A stretch of DNA of 64,000 nt from Pseudomonas aestuarii (lineage in GTDB: Bacteria > Pseudomonadota > Gammaproteobacteria > Pseudomonadales > Pseudomonadaceae): the NCBI RefSeq assembly GCF_027988105.1, contig NZ_JAQJZJ010000002.1:248001-312000 (forward strand), given 5' to 3'. The notes under the pieces were generated by a model. The model saw only the letters and a program-made list of their open reading frames with translations, did not search any database and was not told the DNA's origin. Position numbers and translations under genes: made by a program. Positions 47,701-56,186 of the stretch are shown here, piece after piece (the first letter of the stretch is position 1; the number at the start of each line of letters is the position of its first letter).

Positions 47701-48228
47701 GCGCTCCTTGTACTTGGAGATGCCGGCGGCTTCCTCGATGAAGTTGCGCAGATCCTCGGGCTTGGCCTCGATCAGCTTGGAGATCATGCCCTGTTCGATG
47801 ATCGAGTAGCTGCGTGGGCCCAGGCCGGTGCCGAGGAAGATGTCGGTGATGTCGCGACGGCGGCACTTGGTGCCGTTGAGAAAATAGGTGTTCTGGCTGT
47901 CGCGGGTCACCCGGCGGCGGATGGAAATCTCGTTATAGCTGGCGTACTCGCCGGTCAGGGTGCCGTCGGAGTTATCGAAGATCAGTTCGATGGAGGCCTG
48001 GCTCACCGGCTTGCGCGTGTTGGAACCGTTGAAGATGACGTCGGTCATCGACTCGCCGCGAAGGTTCTTCGCCGAACTCTCGCCCATTACCCAGCGTACG
48101 GCGTCGATGATGTTGGATTTGCCGCAGCCGTTAGGCCCGACTACCGCCGCCATGTTGCTCGGAAAGTTCACCGTGGTGGGGTCGACGAAGGACTTGAAGC
48201 CGGCCAGTTTGATACATTTCAGACGCAT
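44740..48228 (-). CDS. smc: Chromosome partition protein SMC
   Basis: This 1162-residue condensin ATPase has an N-terminal head beginning MRLKCIKLAGFKSFVDPTT with Walker A GPNGCGKSN (about 32-40), a long coiled coil (about 170-500), a hinge (about 510-680), the return coiled coil (about 680-1010), and a C-terminal head with the ABC signature LSGGEKALTALALVFA and Walker B CMLDEVDAPLDD. With ScpA and ScpB (encoded near 2-3.5 kb) it compacts and segregates DNA. The ATG at 48228 gives the standard family start; the longer frame would run into the GntR gene. Confidence 0.96.
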   Translation of the reverse strand: MRLKCIKLAGFKSFVDPTTVNFPSNMAAVVGPNGCGKSNIIDAVRWVMGESSAKNLRGESMTDVIFNGSNTRKPVSQASIELIFDNSDGTLTGEYASYNEISIRRRVTRDSQNTYFLNGTKCRRRDITDIFLGTGLGPRSYSIIEQGMISKLIEAKPEDLRNFIEEAAGISKYKERRRETENRIRRTHENLARLSDLREELERQLERLHRQAQAAEKYQEYKAEERQLKAQLTALRWQALNEQVGQREAVIGNQEVGFEALVAEQRNADASIERLRDGHHELSERFNLVQGRFYSVGGDIARVEQSIQHGQQRLRQLQDDLREAERARLETESHLGHDRTLLATLGEELAMLEPEQELTAAAAEEAAVVLEESESAMHGWQEQWDGFNQRSAEPRRQAEVEQSRIQQLELSLERLAERQRRLADELQQLAADPEDAAIVELGEQIAVSELSLEDLQLAEEQQAERLQQLRSDLQQAGQAQQQAQGELQRLTGRLASLEALQQAALDPGKGAADWLRDQQLSERPRLAEGLRVEAGWELAVETVLGADLQAVLLDDFNGLDFCGLAQGDLRLASPDRGGVRVAGSLLDKVEASVDLAPWLAKVKPVQTLDEALAARASLGEGESLISRDGYWVGRHFLRVRRASEAESGVLARGQELERLGLEREEREAALALLDERLLSLRESQGQQEELREQQRRQLQDQARGLGELKAQLSAGQAKVEQLTLRRRRLDSELLELAEQREIEQEQLGESRLQLQDALDTMATDNEQRESLLASRDALREQLDRVRQEARAHKDHAHQLAVRLGSLKAQYDSTRQALERLESQAERLHEKREQLSLNLEEGEAPLEELRLKLEELLDKRMAVEDELKLARLALEDADSQLRDAEKRRTQAEQQSQLLRGQLEQQRMEWQALSVRRKALQDQLLEDNYDLHGVLASLPGEAGENAWEEQLERLAARIQRLGPINLAAIDEYQQQSERKRYLDAQDADLVEALDTLENVIRKIDKETRNRFKETFDQINGGLQALFPKVFGGGNAYLELTGEDLLDTGVTIMARPPGKKNSTIHLLSGGEKALTALALVFAIFQLNPAPFCMLDEVDAPLDDANVGRYARLVKEMSQTVQFIYITHNKIAMEMADQLMGVTMHEPGCSRLVAVDVEEALAMVEA

Positions 48229-48229
48229 A

Positions 48230-48889
48230 TCAGCGCTCGGCCAGGGTCGCCAGGACCAGTTTGCAATTGTGCTCGCCATAGGCCAGCAACACTTCACGGG
48301 CGCGCGAGTGATCGCGGGCGATGATCGCCTGGAGCAACTCGCCGAAGGTGTTGAGGAATTGGCCCATTTCGCTTTTGCGTCGTTCCAGCGCCAGATAATA
48401 GGTACGGCTCATCGCCGGCAACAGGTTCTCCACAGTTTCCTGCAGATAGGGGTTGTCGGCGAACGGATAGGCCGCGCGCATGATGTTGAAACTGTCCTCG
48501 ACGAAAACGCTGATATCGTCGCGCTGCAGACTGCCGAGCAAACGCTGCTGGATGAGCCGAAACGGTGCCAGATCGGCCTCGACCCGCCAGCCATCGGCCA
48601 CCGCCCGAGCCAGCAGGATATACAGCTCGATGACCAGGGCGTAGAGGCTCTTGACGTTGTGTGCGGTCAGCTCGCTGACCTGGGCGCCGCGGCGCGGCGG
48701 GATCACGATCAGATGACGACGTTCGAGAATCAGCAGCGCCTCGCGCACCGAACCGCGGCTGACGCTGAGCGCCTGGGTGACTTTCTGCTCTTGAATGCGC
48801 TCACCCGCCTTCAATTCACCACGAATGATGCGTTGCGCGAGGTGATGAGCGATCTGTTCTGCGAGGCTTTCCGGCGCCGTCAACGTCAT
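48230..48889 (-). CDS. GntR-family regulator, FCD (FadR) type
   Basis: This 219-residue protein has an N-terminal winged helix (about 8-70: IAHHLAQRIIRGELKAGERIQEQKVTQALSVSRGSVREALLILE) and an FCD effector domain (about 80-210) with the metal-ligand pattern of the family (DSFNIMRAAYPFADN). The stop lies one base before the smc start, so smc may be read from the same transcript. The ligand is unknown; it is close to, but not directly beside, the xdh purine genes. Confidence 0.9.
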   Translation of the reverse strand: MTLTAPESLAEQIAHHLAQRIIRGELKAGERIQEQKVTQALSVSRGSVREALLILERRHLIVIPPRRGAQVSELTAHNVKSLYALVIELYILLARAVADGWRVEADLAPFRLIQQRLLGSLQRDDISVFVEDSFNIMRAAYPFADNPYLQETVENLLPAMSRTYYLALERRKSEMGQFLNTFGELLQAIIARDHSRAREVLLAYGEHNCKLVLATLAER

Positions 48890-49549
48890 GATTATCCTTC
48901 GGCTCTACTGATCTATCGGGGCGTGCGACGTGGCTAAGAGCCGCGCCAGGCTTGGCGCAAGCGGATAATTGCAGGGCGCGAGTGTAACACAGGGCGTTAC
49001 TCGGCCAAGGTCACCCTGCTCTGAGGTTAAGGGCAAAACAATGAAGTTGAACTGCCGGCCTGCCTGTATCCACTGCATACCCGATGATATGAGTATCTCT
49101 GCACCAGCGAGTCTGCTGACATGATTGGATATCAGGATGCTCACCCTGAAAACTGGCTACTGGCTACTGGATCTGGCAGCTTGGGCTGCTGGGCAGCGCG
49201 CTTAGCTTTCAGCGATCGCAGTTGAGGCGCTACTCATGCCGGCGAATAACGCCATCTGAGCGATTCGCAGTCAGCCTGCGCCACTCCCAGAAACCGTGCT
49301 CCCCATCGACGCGCTTGCCTCGCTGAATCCGGTTACAACCTCTCAGGTGGGTTACAGATTCCTTTCAGTACGCCCTTGGGCGCGTAAAGAATCCGAACGA
49401 CCGCTCGTCGAGATGGCTACCGTTCGTTACATTCGATCTGGCCGTGTCAGTCATAGCTTCTAGTCTTTTCACCGAGAGCCAATCGTTTCCATATCCTGCT
49501 ACGGTGCATCCCCCCCTGTGACAACGGTGCATCGGGGGAGAAGAGTGCC
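48890..49549. other. Intergenic region upstream of the subtilase
   Basis: These 660 bp contain no recognisable gene. At the right end an exact 10-bp direct repeat, ACGGTGCATC (49501-49510 and 49524-49533), flanks a C-run. TCCCCC (49509-49514) can pair with GGGGGA (49534-49539), which is part of the subtilase ribosome-binding site. Confidence 0.55.
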
Positions 49550-51538
49550 ATGCGCGCCACCCTAGTCTTGCCTGCCTTCATCTGTGCATTGTTGCTACCC
49601 ACCCTGCCAGTTGCGCAACCTGCGCCCGCGGACCAGCAACCGCACGCGCAACCTCGCCAGTTAGAGCGTTATGCGCCAGATCGTGTACTGGTCAAGTTCA
49701 TACCAGGCACGGCGGCCACCCAGGTCGCGCAAGCCCATCGCAGCGCCTCGGCCATGCCCATCAGGGAGATTCCCGCTATCGGCGTGCAGGTGGTGAATGT
49801 GCCGGCCGGCTCGGTGATGGCCCAGGTCGCTGCCTACCAGGCCAACCCGAATGTGCTCTATGCCGAACCCGACTACTATCGCCTGCTGGTCGTGCCGAGC
49901 GAGGAGCCAGGCCCGACGCCGGCCGGGGGCGCCAACTACTTCTCGGAGCAGTGGTACCTGAACAATACGGCGCAAGCCCACACCTATGTCACGCAGACTA
50001 TCTTCGGCCCCATCTTAGGTAGTACCACGGGCACCACAGATGCGGATATCGATGCCCCCCAAGCCTGGGACATCAGCCAAGGGGTCGCGACGACTGATCC
50101 TGCGGCCTTCGACACCGCCAAGGTGGCGGTGCTGGACAGCGGTGCCGACTGCGCAACCCTGGAACTGAGCGGCAAGTGCCTGGAACAGGTCAACTATGTC
50201 GAAGGCCAGAGTCAGATTGGCGATTCGTGCTCCCCGTCAGACCCTGCCTGCGACAACCTCGGCCACGGCACCTTCACCGCCTCCGAGATCGTCGCCAACA
50301 CCGATAATGGCGAGGGCATTGCCGGCGCCGCCTGGGACACCAGCGCCGGCATCTTCAAGGTCTGCTACCTGGAGTGGGTCACCGACGGTCTCAACCTGTT
50401 CGAGGTTGGGCTCTGCCCGGTGTCGGCCTCGGCGGCCGCCATCAGTGAAGCGGCCAGTGACCGCCTCGGCGCTAATGGCCAGGTCGTCAGAAGCCAGTAC
50501 CATGTCATCAGCATGAGCTATGGCAGCGACTTTATCGATGCCGATGGCGGTATCACCCCCACCGACCCCTCAAATGCCGAATGCGATGCAGTGCAATTTG
50601 CCGTGGACAATGGCGTGGTCGTGGTGGCGGGCGCGGGTAACAACGGCGATACCCAGCGTTTCTACCCCGCCGCCTGCACCGATGGCAACGGCGACTCGAC
50701 CGTGATCGCCGTAGCCGCTACGGATGACGACGACTACCGCAGCAGTTTTTCCACCTATAGTCAGAACTTTGACGACTGGGTGTCCCTGGCCGCGCCGGGT
50801 GAGGCCATTATCGGCATCCTGCCCGATGCCCAGTGCAGCTACCAGCCCGGAACCGATAGTTGTGTCGATTGGTGGAGCGGTACCTCAATGGCGACGCCAC
50901 TGGTCGCTGGCGGTGCAGCCCTGGTCTGGGCCGATCTCTACGAAACCTTGAAAGCCGGCGGTACAGCCGGCGAAGCGCTGGCACCTGCTAACTGCACCTG
51001 GAAGGGCCTGCCCTGCAACCAGGTGGTGCGCCAGCGCCTGGAAGACGGCGCCGACAAGATCGGCGCCCAGGGCCAGAACCTGCAGGATTGGACCCGCCAT
51101 GGCCGGCTCAATATCGCCGGCGCCCTGGCGCTGGGCGGCGTGGAGCCGCCACCGCCGCCACCGGCGACTCCCGACGCACCGCAACTCGTTAGTACCCAGG
51201 TGATAGACCCTCAAGGCGATGGTAATCAATGGGTACGCGTGACCTGGAGCCACAACGGCGAGAACGTCACCGGCTTCGATATCGAGCGCAACACCCTGCA
51301 CAAGAAAAACGGCTCCATCACCTCGACCACGCTGATAGCGGTCAGCGGCGGGACAACTCTGTTCTATGAGGATGACGTCGGCAGCGGCCGCTACAGTTAT
51401 CGAGTCCGCGCCCGTAACGGCCAGGATGCGTCGACCTGGACTGACATGTCCTCCGTGGTCACCGTAAGCGACGCCGCCTCGGGTGGCGGCGGCAAAGGCG
51501 GGGGTAAAGGCGGCGGAGGCGGCAAACCCAGCAGGTAA
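49550..51538 (+). CDS. Secreted S8 subtilisin-like serine protease with FN3 domain
   Basis: This 662-residue protein has a signal peptide (about 1-22), an I9-type propeptide (about 40-112, DRVLVKFIPGT), and a peptidase S8 domain (about 165-540) with catalytic Asp196 (VAVLDSGAD), His239 (LGHGTFTA), oxyanion Asn364 (GAGNNGD) and Ser446 (SGTSMATP). A Pro-rich linker (EPPPPPPATPDAP), one fibronectin type III domain (about 560-640) and a tail GGGGKGGGKGGGGGKPSR follow. Paired cysteines suggest extracellular disulfides. The ribosome site GGGGGAG is near a pairing C-run. It stands alone between smc-GntR and xdhA. Substrates are unknown. Confidence 0.92.
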   Translation: MRATLVLPAFICALLLPTLPVAQPAPADQQPHAQPRQLERYAPDRVLVKFIPGTAATQVAQAHRSASAMPIREIPAIGVQVVNVPAGSVMAQVAAYQANPNVLYAEPDYYRLLVVPSEEPGPTPAGGANYFSEQWYLNNTAQAHTYVTQTIFGPILGSTTGTTDADIDAPQAWDISQGVATTDPAAFDTAKVAVLDSGADCATLELSGKCLEQVNYVEGQSQIGDSCSPSDPACDNLGHGTFTASEIVANTDNGEGIAGAAWDTSAGIFKVCYLEWVTDGLNLFEVGLCPVSASAAAISEAASDRLGANGQVVRSQYHVISMSYGSDFIDADGGITPTDPSNAECDAVQFAVDNGVVVVAGAGNNGDTQRFYPAACTDGNGDSTVIAVAATDDDDYRSSFSTYSQNFDDWVSLAAPGEAIIGILPDAQCSYQPGTDSCVDWWSGTSMATPLVAGGAALVWADLYETLKAGGTAGEALAPANCTWKGLPCNQVVRQRLEDGADKIGAQGQNLQDWTRHGRLNIAGALALGGVEPPPPPPATPDAPQLVSTQVIDPQGDGNQWVRVTWSHNGENVTGFDIERNTLHKKNGSITSTTLIAVSGGTTLFYEDDVGSGRYSYRVRARNGQDASTWTDMSSVVTVSDAASGGGGKGGGKGGGGGKPSR

Positions 51539-52111
51539 CCAGCCACGATTGAGTCCGCCCCCTTCACTGAGGTCTGCTGCCTCTATCAACCCACCACTGC
51601 CAGGCCAACACCCATGGTCTGGCAGGCTCGGGCAGACTCCTCAGTCCAGGCTTCATACAATCGGCCTGTCTGCTCACGACGAACGCCCCGGTGGACAGGC
51701 TCTGGCCATGATGTCTTCAGCAATCTCCAGCGGCTCCTGAAACAGCCCCATCTGACCCATGCAGAATCGCCTGCGCCCCCTCCTTTCCTCCATCTGTTTG
51801 CCGTACGCGACCCAGCCAGCTGCTCGCCGACTCCTACACTTGAATTAGAGGGCCTGTACGCGCCGAAGTCGTTGCGCGTGGCGTTAATCGGGCCCTAATT
51901 GTGCGGCAGCGTCGGCTGGACACGTGCTCATAACCGAATCGCATGACAATCACCTGACCAGAGAGTCAAATATTTGTTGACCCAAAAGTCAGAAATCTCT
52001 AGATTTGCTCCATGAATGGCCGCGTCAGAACGCCGCACAAGCAGACGCCGCGTTTTACACCGCCCCATACAACCCGCTTGTAAAGAACAATAAAGTGCCT
52101 GGAGGTCGTCC
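51539..52111. other. Intergenic region upstream of xdhA
   Basis: These 573 bp have no gene. The xdhA promoter must lie in the AT-richer last 170 bases. Here ATTTGTTGACC (51972-51982) is the exact reverse complement of an 11-mer, GGTCAACAAAT, in the purine permease promoter (59914-59924). Confidence 0.5.
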
Positions 52112-53551
52112 TTGATCCAGTTTTTAGTCAATCGGGAGCTGCGCAGCGAGCAGCAACTCGATCCAAACCTCACCGTGCTCAATTACTTGCGTGAGCACCT
52201 CGGCAAGTCCGGCACCAAAGAAGGCTGTGCCTCTGGAGACTGCGGCGCCTGCACCGTGGTCGTCGGCGAGCTGGACGGCGAGCGCGTGCGCTATCGCACC
52301 CTCAATTCCTGCCTGACCTTTGTCGCCTCCCTGCACGGCAAGCAGCTGATCAGCGTCGAAGACCTCAAGCACCAGGGCAAACTGCACAGCGTGCAGCAGG
52401 CCATGGTCGACTGCCATGGCTCGCAGTGCGGTTTCTGCACGCCGGGTTTCGTCATGTCGCTGTTCGCCCTGCAGAAGAAAGCGGACGGCTTCGACAAGGC
52501 CGAGACCCTGGAAGCCCTGGCCGGCAACCTGTGCCGCTGCACCGGTTACCGCCCGATCATCGACGCCGCCGAGCAGGCCTGCTGTCAGAAGCAGCCCGAT
52601 CAGTTCGACGCCTTCGAGGCCGACACCGTCGCCCAACTCAAGGCCATTGCCCCGCGCGAAACCGCCGAGCTGAATAGCGGCGACAAACGCTGCCTGCTGC
52701 CACTGACCATTGCCGACCTGGCCGATATCTATGCTGCCAATCCGGACGCGCGCCTGCTCGCCGGCGGCACCGACCTGGCCCTGGAAGTTACCCAGTTCCA
52801 CCGCCAGCTGCCGGTGATGATCTACGTCGGTCACATCGAGTCGATGAAGCGCGTGGACGTCACCGCCGACAGCATCGAGATCGGCGCCGCCACCGCACTT
52901 TCCGACTGCTACGCCGCGCTGGCCAAGGACTACCCGGACTTCGGCGAGCTGCTGCACCGTTTTGCCTCCCTGCAGATCCGCAACCAGGGCACCCTCGGCG
53001 GCAATATCGGCAACGCCTCACCGATTGGCGACGCCCCGCCGCTGCTGATCGCCCTCGGCGCAAAAATCGTCCTGCGCAAGGGCAGCGACAGCCGCACCAT
53101 TGCCCTGGAAGACTACTTCCTCGACTACAAGGTCACTGCCCGCCAGGAAGGCGAATTCATCGAGAAGATCATCGTGCCGCGCGCCCAGGCCAAGCTGGCG
53201 TTCCGCGCCTATAAAGTCTCCAAGCGCCTGGACGATGATATTTCCGCGGTGTGCGCCGCGTTCAACCTGCGCATCGAAGACGGCGTGGTGCAAGAAGCCC
53301 GCATCGCCTTCGGCGGCATGGCGGCGATTCCCAAGCGTGCCGCCGCCTGCGAGGCGGCGCTGACCGGGGCCGCCTGCGATTCAGAAGCAGTCGAGCGTGC
53401 CTGTGAGGCGCTGGCCGAAGACTTCACGCCGCTCAGCGACTTCCGTGCCAGCAAGGAATACCGCCTGCTCATCGCGCAGAACCTGCTGCGCAAATTCTTC
53501 CTCGAGCTGCAAGCTCCCGAAGTCGAAACCCGGGTGACCGCCTATGTCTAG
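52112..53551 (+). CDS. xdhA: Xanthine dehydrogenase small subunit XdhA
   Basis: This 479-residue FeS/FAD subunit has two [2Fe-2S] clusters (C39, C44, C47, C67; and C106, C109, C141, C143), then an FAD-binding domain (about 190-360: LLAGGTDLALE, and RNQGTLGGNIGNASPIGD) and a CO-dehydrogenase flavoprotein C-terminal domain. It passes electrons from the Mo subunit to NAD+. The start is TTG with GGAGG seven bases upstream. The stop overlaps the xdhB start, so the two are coupled. Confidence 0.96.
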   Translation: MIQFLVNRELRSEQQLDPNLTVLNYLREHLGKSGTKEGCASGDCGACTVVVGELDGERVRYRTLNSCLTFVASLHGKQLISVEDLKHQGKLHSVQQAMVDCHGSQCGFCTPGFVMSLFALQKKADGFDKAETLEALAGNLCRCTGYRPIIDAAEQACCQKQPDQFDAFEADTVAQLKAIAPRETAELNSGDKRCLLPLTIADLADIYAANPDARLLAGGTDLALEVTQFHRQLPVMIYVGHIESMKRVDVTADSIEIGAATALSDCYAALAKDYPDFGELLHRFASLQIRNQGTLGGNIGNASPIGDAPPLLIALGAKIVLRKGSDSRTIALEDYFLDYKVTARQEGEFIEKIIVPRAQAKLAFRAYKVSKRLDDDISAVCAAFNLRIEDGVVQEARIAFGGMAAIPKRAAACEAALTGAACDSEAVERACEALAEDFTPLSDFRASKEYRLLIAQNLLRKFFLELQAPEVETRVTAYV

Positions 53552-55943
53552 CCATCACAAAACCATCAAGACTCAAGCAGAGCTGGCCGCCCTGTTCCGC
53601 GCCGACATCACCACCGGCGTCGGCCGCAGCGTCAAACATGAGAGCGCGGACAAGCATGTGTCCGGCGAAGCCGTGTACGTCGACGATCGCCTGGAATTCC
53701 CTAACCAGTTGCACGTCTATGCGCGCCTGAGCGACCGCGCCCATGCGCGCATCCTCAGTATCGACACGGCGCCCTGCTACGCATTCCCCGGCGTGGCCAT
53801 CGCCATCACCAGCGAGGACGTACCCGGTCAGCTGGACATCGGCCCGGTAGTCGCCGGCGACCCGCTGCTGGCCGATGGCAAGGTCGAATATGTCGGCCAG
53901 GTCGTCGTCGCGGTGGGGGCCAATAGCCTGGAAACTGCCCGCAAGGCGGCCATGGCGGCGATCATCGAGTACGAAGACCTTGAGCCGGTACTGGACGTGG
54001 AGGACGCGCTGCGCAAGCAGAATTTCGTCCTCGACAGTCACCAGCACAAGATCGGCGACTCTGCCGCCGCCCTGGCCAGCGCCCCACGACGCCTGCAAGG
54101 CAAGCTGCATATCGGCGGTCAGGAACACTTCTACCTGGAGACCCAGATTTCCTCGGTGATGCCTAGCGAGGACGGCGGCATGATCGTCTATACGTCCACG
54201 CAGAACGCCACCGAAGTACAGAAGCTGGTGGCCGAGGTGCTGGGCATACCCATGCATAAGGTGGTCATCGACATGCGCCGCATGGGCGGTGGCTTCGGCG
54301 GCAAGGAAACCCAGGCGGCGGGCCCTGCCTGCCTCTGTGCGGTGATCGCCCACCTCACCGGTCGGCCAACCAAGATGCGCCTGCCGCGCATGGAGGACAT
54401 GAGCATCACCGGCAAACGCCACCCGTTCTATGTGGAATATGACGTCGGCTTCGACGACAACGGCCTGCTGCACGGCATCCAACTGGAACTGGCGGGCAAC
54501 TGCGGCTATTCCCCGGATCTGTCCGGTTCCATCGTCGACCGCGCCATGTTCCACTCGGACAATGCCTACTTCCTCGGCAACGCCACCATCAATGGCCACC
54601 GCTGCAAGACCAATACCGCCTCGAACACCGCCTACCGCGGCTTCGGCGGCCCGCAGGGCATGGTCGCCATCGAAGAAGTCATGGATGCGGTCGCCCGCAG
54701 CCTGGGCAAGGACCCGCTGGCGGTGCGCAAGCTCAACTACTACGGCAAGGACGAGCGCAACGTCACCCACTACCACCAGACCGTCGAGCACAACATGCTC
54801 GCCGAGATGACCGCCGACCTGGAGGCCAGCAGCGAGTATGCCCAGCGCCGCGAGGACATCCGGGCGTTCAATGCCAAGAGCCCAGTACTGAAGAAAGGCC
54901 TGGCGCTGACCCCGGTCAAATTCGGCATCAGCTTCACCGCCACCTTCCTCAACCAGGCCGGCGCGCTGATCCACATCTACACCGACGGTTCGATCCACCT
55001 GAACCACGGCGGCACCGAGATGGGCCAGGGCCTCAACACCAAGGTGGCGCAGATAGTCGCCGAGGTGTTCCAGGTCGAAACCTCGCGTATCCAGATCACC
55101 GCGACCAACACCGACAAGGTGCCCAACACCTCGCCGACCGCCGCCTCTTCGGGCACCGACCTGAACGGCAAGGCCGCGCAGAACGCCGCAGAGATCATCA
55201 AGCAGCGCCTGGTCGATTTCCTGGTGCGCGAATACAAGGTCACCCCGGAAGACGTCGAGTTCCGCAACGGCCAGGTGCGCGTACGCGATCTGTTCCTGAG
55301 CTTCGAGGAAGTGATCCAGAAGGCCTACTTCGCCCAGGTATCGCTGTCCTCCACCGGCTTCTACCGCACGCCGAAGATCTTCTATGATCGCGACAAGGCC
55401 GCCGGCCGGCCGTTCTATTACTTCGCCTACGGCGCGGCCTGCGCCGAGGTAATCGTCGACACCCTGACTGGCGAGTACAAGATGCTGCGCACCGACATCC
55501 TGCATGACGTCGGCGCCTCGCTGAACCCGGCCATCGACATCGGCCAGGTCGAGGGCGCCTTCGTTCAGGGCATGGGCTGGCTGACCATGGAAGAGCTGGT
55601 GTGGAACGCCAAGGGCAAGCTGATGACCAACGGCCCGGCCAGCTACAAGATCCCGGCCATCGCCGACATGCCGCTGGACCTGCGGGTCAAGCTGGTGGAG
55701 AACCGCAAGAACCCGGAAGACACGGTGTTCCACTCCAAGGCCGTCGGCGAGCCACCGTTCATGCTCGGCATCGCCGTGTGGTGCGCGATCAAGGACGCGG
55801 TGGCGAGCCTCGCCGATTACCGCGTGCAACCGGCAATCGACGCACCGGCCACCCCGGAGCGGGTGCTCTGGGGCGTGGAGCAGATGCGCAAGCTGAAGAC
55901 TCCGGCCAAGGCTGCCAGCGCTGCCGAGGTCGAGCCGGTCTGA
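53544..55943 (+). CDS. xdhB: Xanthine dehydrogenase large subunit XdhB (molybdenum cofactor subunit)
   Basis: This 799-residue molybdopterin-binding subunit oxidises hypoxanthine and xanthine to urate. It starts with the a/b hammerhead domain (about 25-140) and has GGGFGGKETQA (about 249-259), TAYRGFGGPQGM (about 358-370), GGTEMGQGLNTK (about 488-499) and the catalytic-Glu segment VGEPPFMLGIAVW near the C-terminus. It is full length, coupled to xdhA, and followed by a REP element before xdhC. Confidence 0.96.
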   Translation: MSSHHKTIKTQAELAALFRADITTGVGRSVKHESADKHVSGEAVYVDDRLEFPNQLHVYARLSDRAHARILSIDTAPCYAFPGVAIAITSEDVPGQLDIGPVVAGDPLLADGKVEYVGQVVVAVGANSLETARKAAMAAIIEYEDLEPVLDVEDALRKQNFVLDSHQHKIGDSAAALASAPRRLQGKLHIGGQEHFYLETQISSVMPSEDGGMIVYTSTQNATEVQKLVAEVLGIPMHKVVIDMRRMGGGFGGKETQAAGPACLCAVIAHLTGRPTKMRLPRMEDMSITGKRHPFYVEYDVGFDDNGLLHGIQLELAGNCGYSPDLSGSIVDRAMFHSDNAYFLGNATINGHRCKTNTASNTAYRGFGGPQGMVAIEEVMDAVARSLGKDPLAVRKLNYYGKDERNVTHYHQTVEHNMLAEMTADLEASSEYAQRREDIRAFNAKSPVLKKGLALTPVKFGISFTATFLNQAGALIHIYTDGSIHLNHGGTEMGQGLNTKVAQIVAEVFQVETSRIQITATNTDKVPNTSPTAASSGTDLNGKAAQNAAEIIKQRLVDFLVREYKVTPEDVEFRNGQVRVRDLFLSFEEVIQKAYFAQVSLSSTGFYRTPKIFYDRDKAAGRPFYYFAYGAACAEVIVDTLTGEYKMLRTDILHDVGASLNPAIDIGQVEGAFVQGMGWLTMEELVWNAKGKLMTNGPASYKIPAIADMPLDLRVKLVENRKNPEDTVFHSKAVGEPPFMLGIAVWCAIKDAVASLADYRVQPAIDAPATPERVLWGVEQMRKLKTPAKAASAAEVEPV

Positions 55944-55966
55944 ACCTGACGCCGCCATGAGGCTGC

Positions 55967-56015
55967 TGTGGGAGGGGCTTTAGCCGCGACAGTCGCCGCT
56001 GAAGCGCCTCCCACA
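55967..56015. repeat. Pseudomonas-type REP palindrome
   Basis: TGTGGGAGG (55967-55975) and CCTCCCACA (56007-56015) form outer arms. Between them are GGGCTTTAGCCGCGAC and TCGCCGCTGAAGCGCC. The unit TGTGGGAGGGGCTTTAGCCG is a widespread Pseudomonas REP form. Confidence 0.85.
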
Positions 56016-56054
56016 GACACAAGAACCGTCATCCGACACAACAGGTGTAGAACA

Positions 56055-56186
56055 ATGACAAAACACACCGAGCCGAATGGCCAACCGACCCGGCCGGCGC
56101 CAGTTCCAGTACTGGATCCGTCGCCGAGCAACTGGCGCCTGCCGCGCCCTGGACAAACACCACCGACCTGGAGGCTGAGCAAATGA
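56055..56186 (+). CDS. Small open reading frame coupled to xdhC (doubtful)
   Basis: A 43-codon frame starts MTKHTEPNGQPTRPAPVPV with AGGTG upstream and ends TWRLSK. Its TGA overlaps the xdhC ATG in an ATGA arrangement. It is Pro/Arg-rich with no family features. It may be a leader peptide giving translational coupling to xdhC, or only chance. Confidence 0.3.
   Translation: MTKHTEPNGQPTRPAPVPVLDPSPSNWRLPRPGQTPPTWRLSK

Noticed and set aside
53469..55958. 829-codon open frame on the minus strand
   Set aside because: Antisense shadow of xdhB; no domains, His/Val/Gly-rich artefact.
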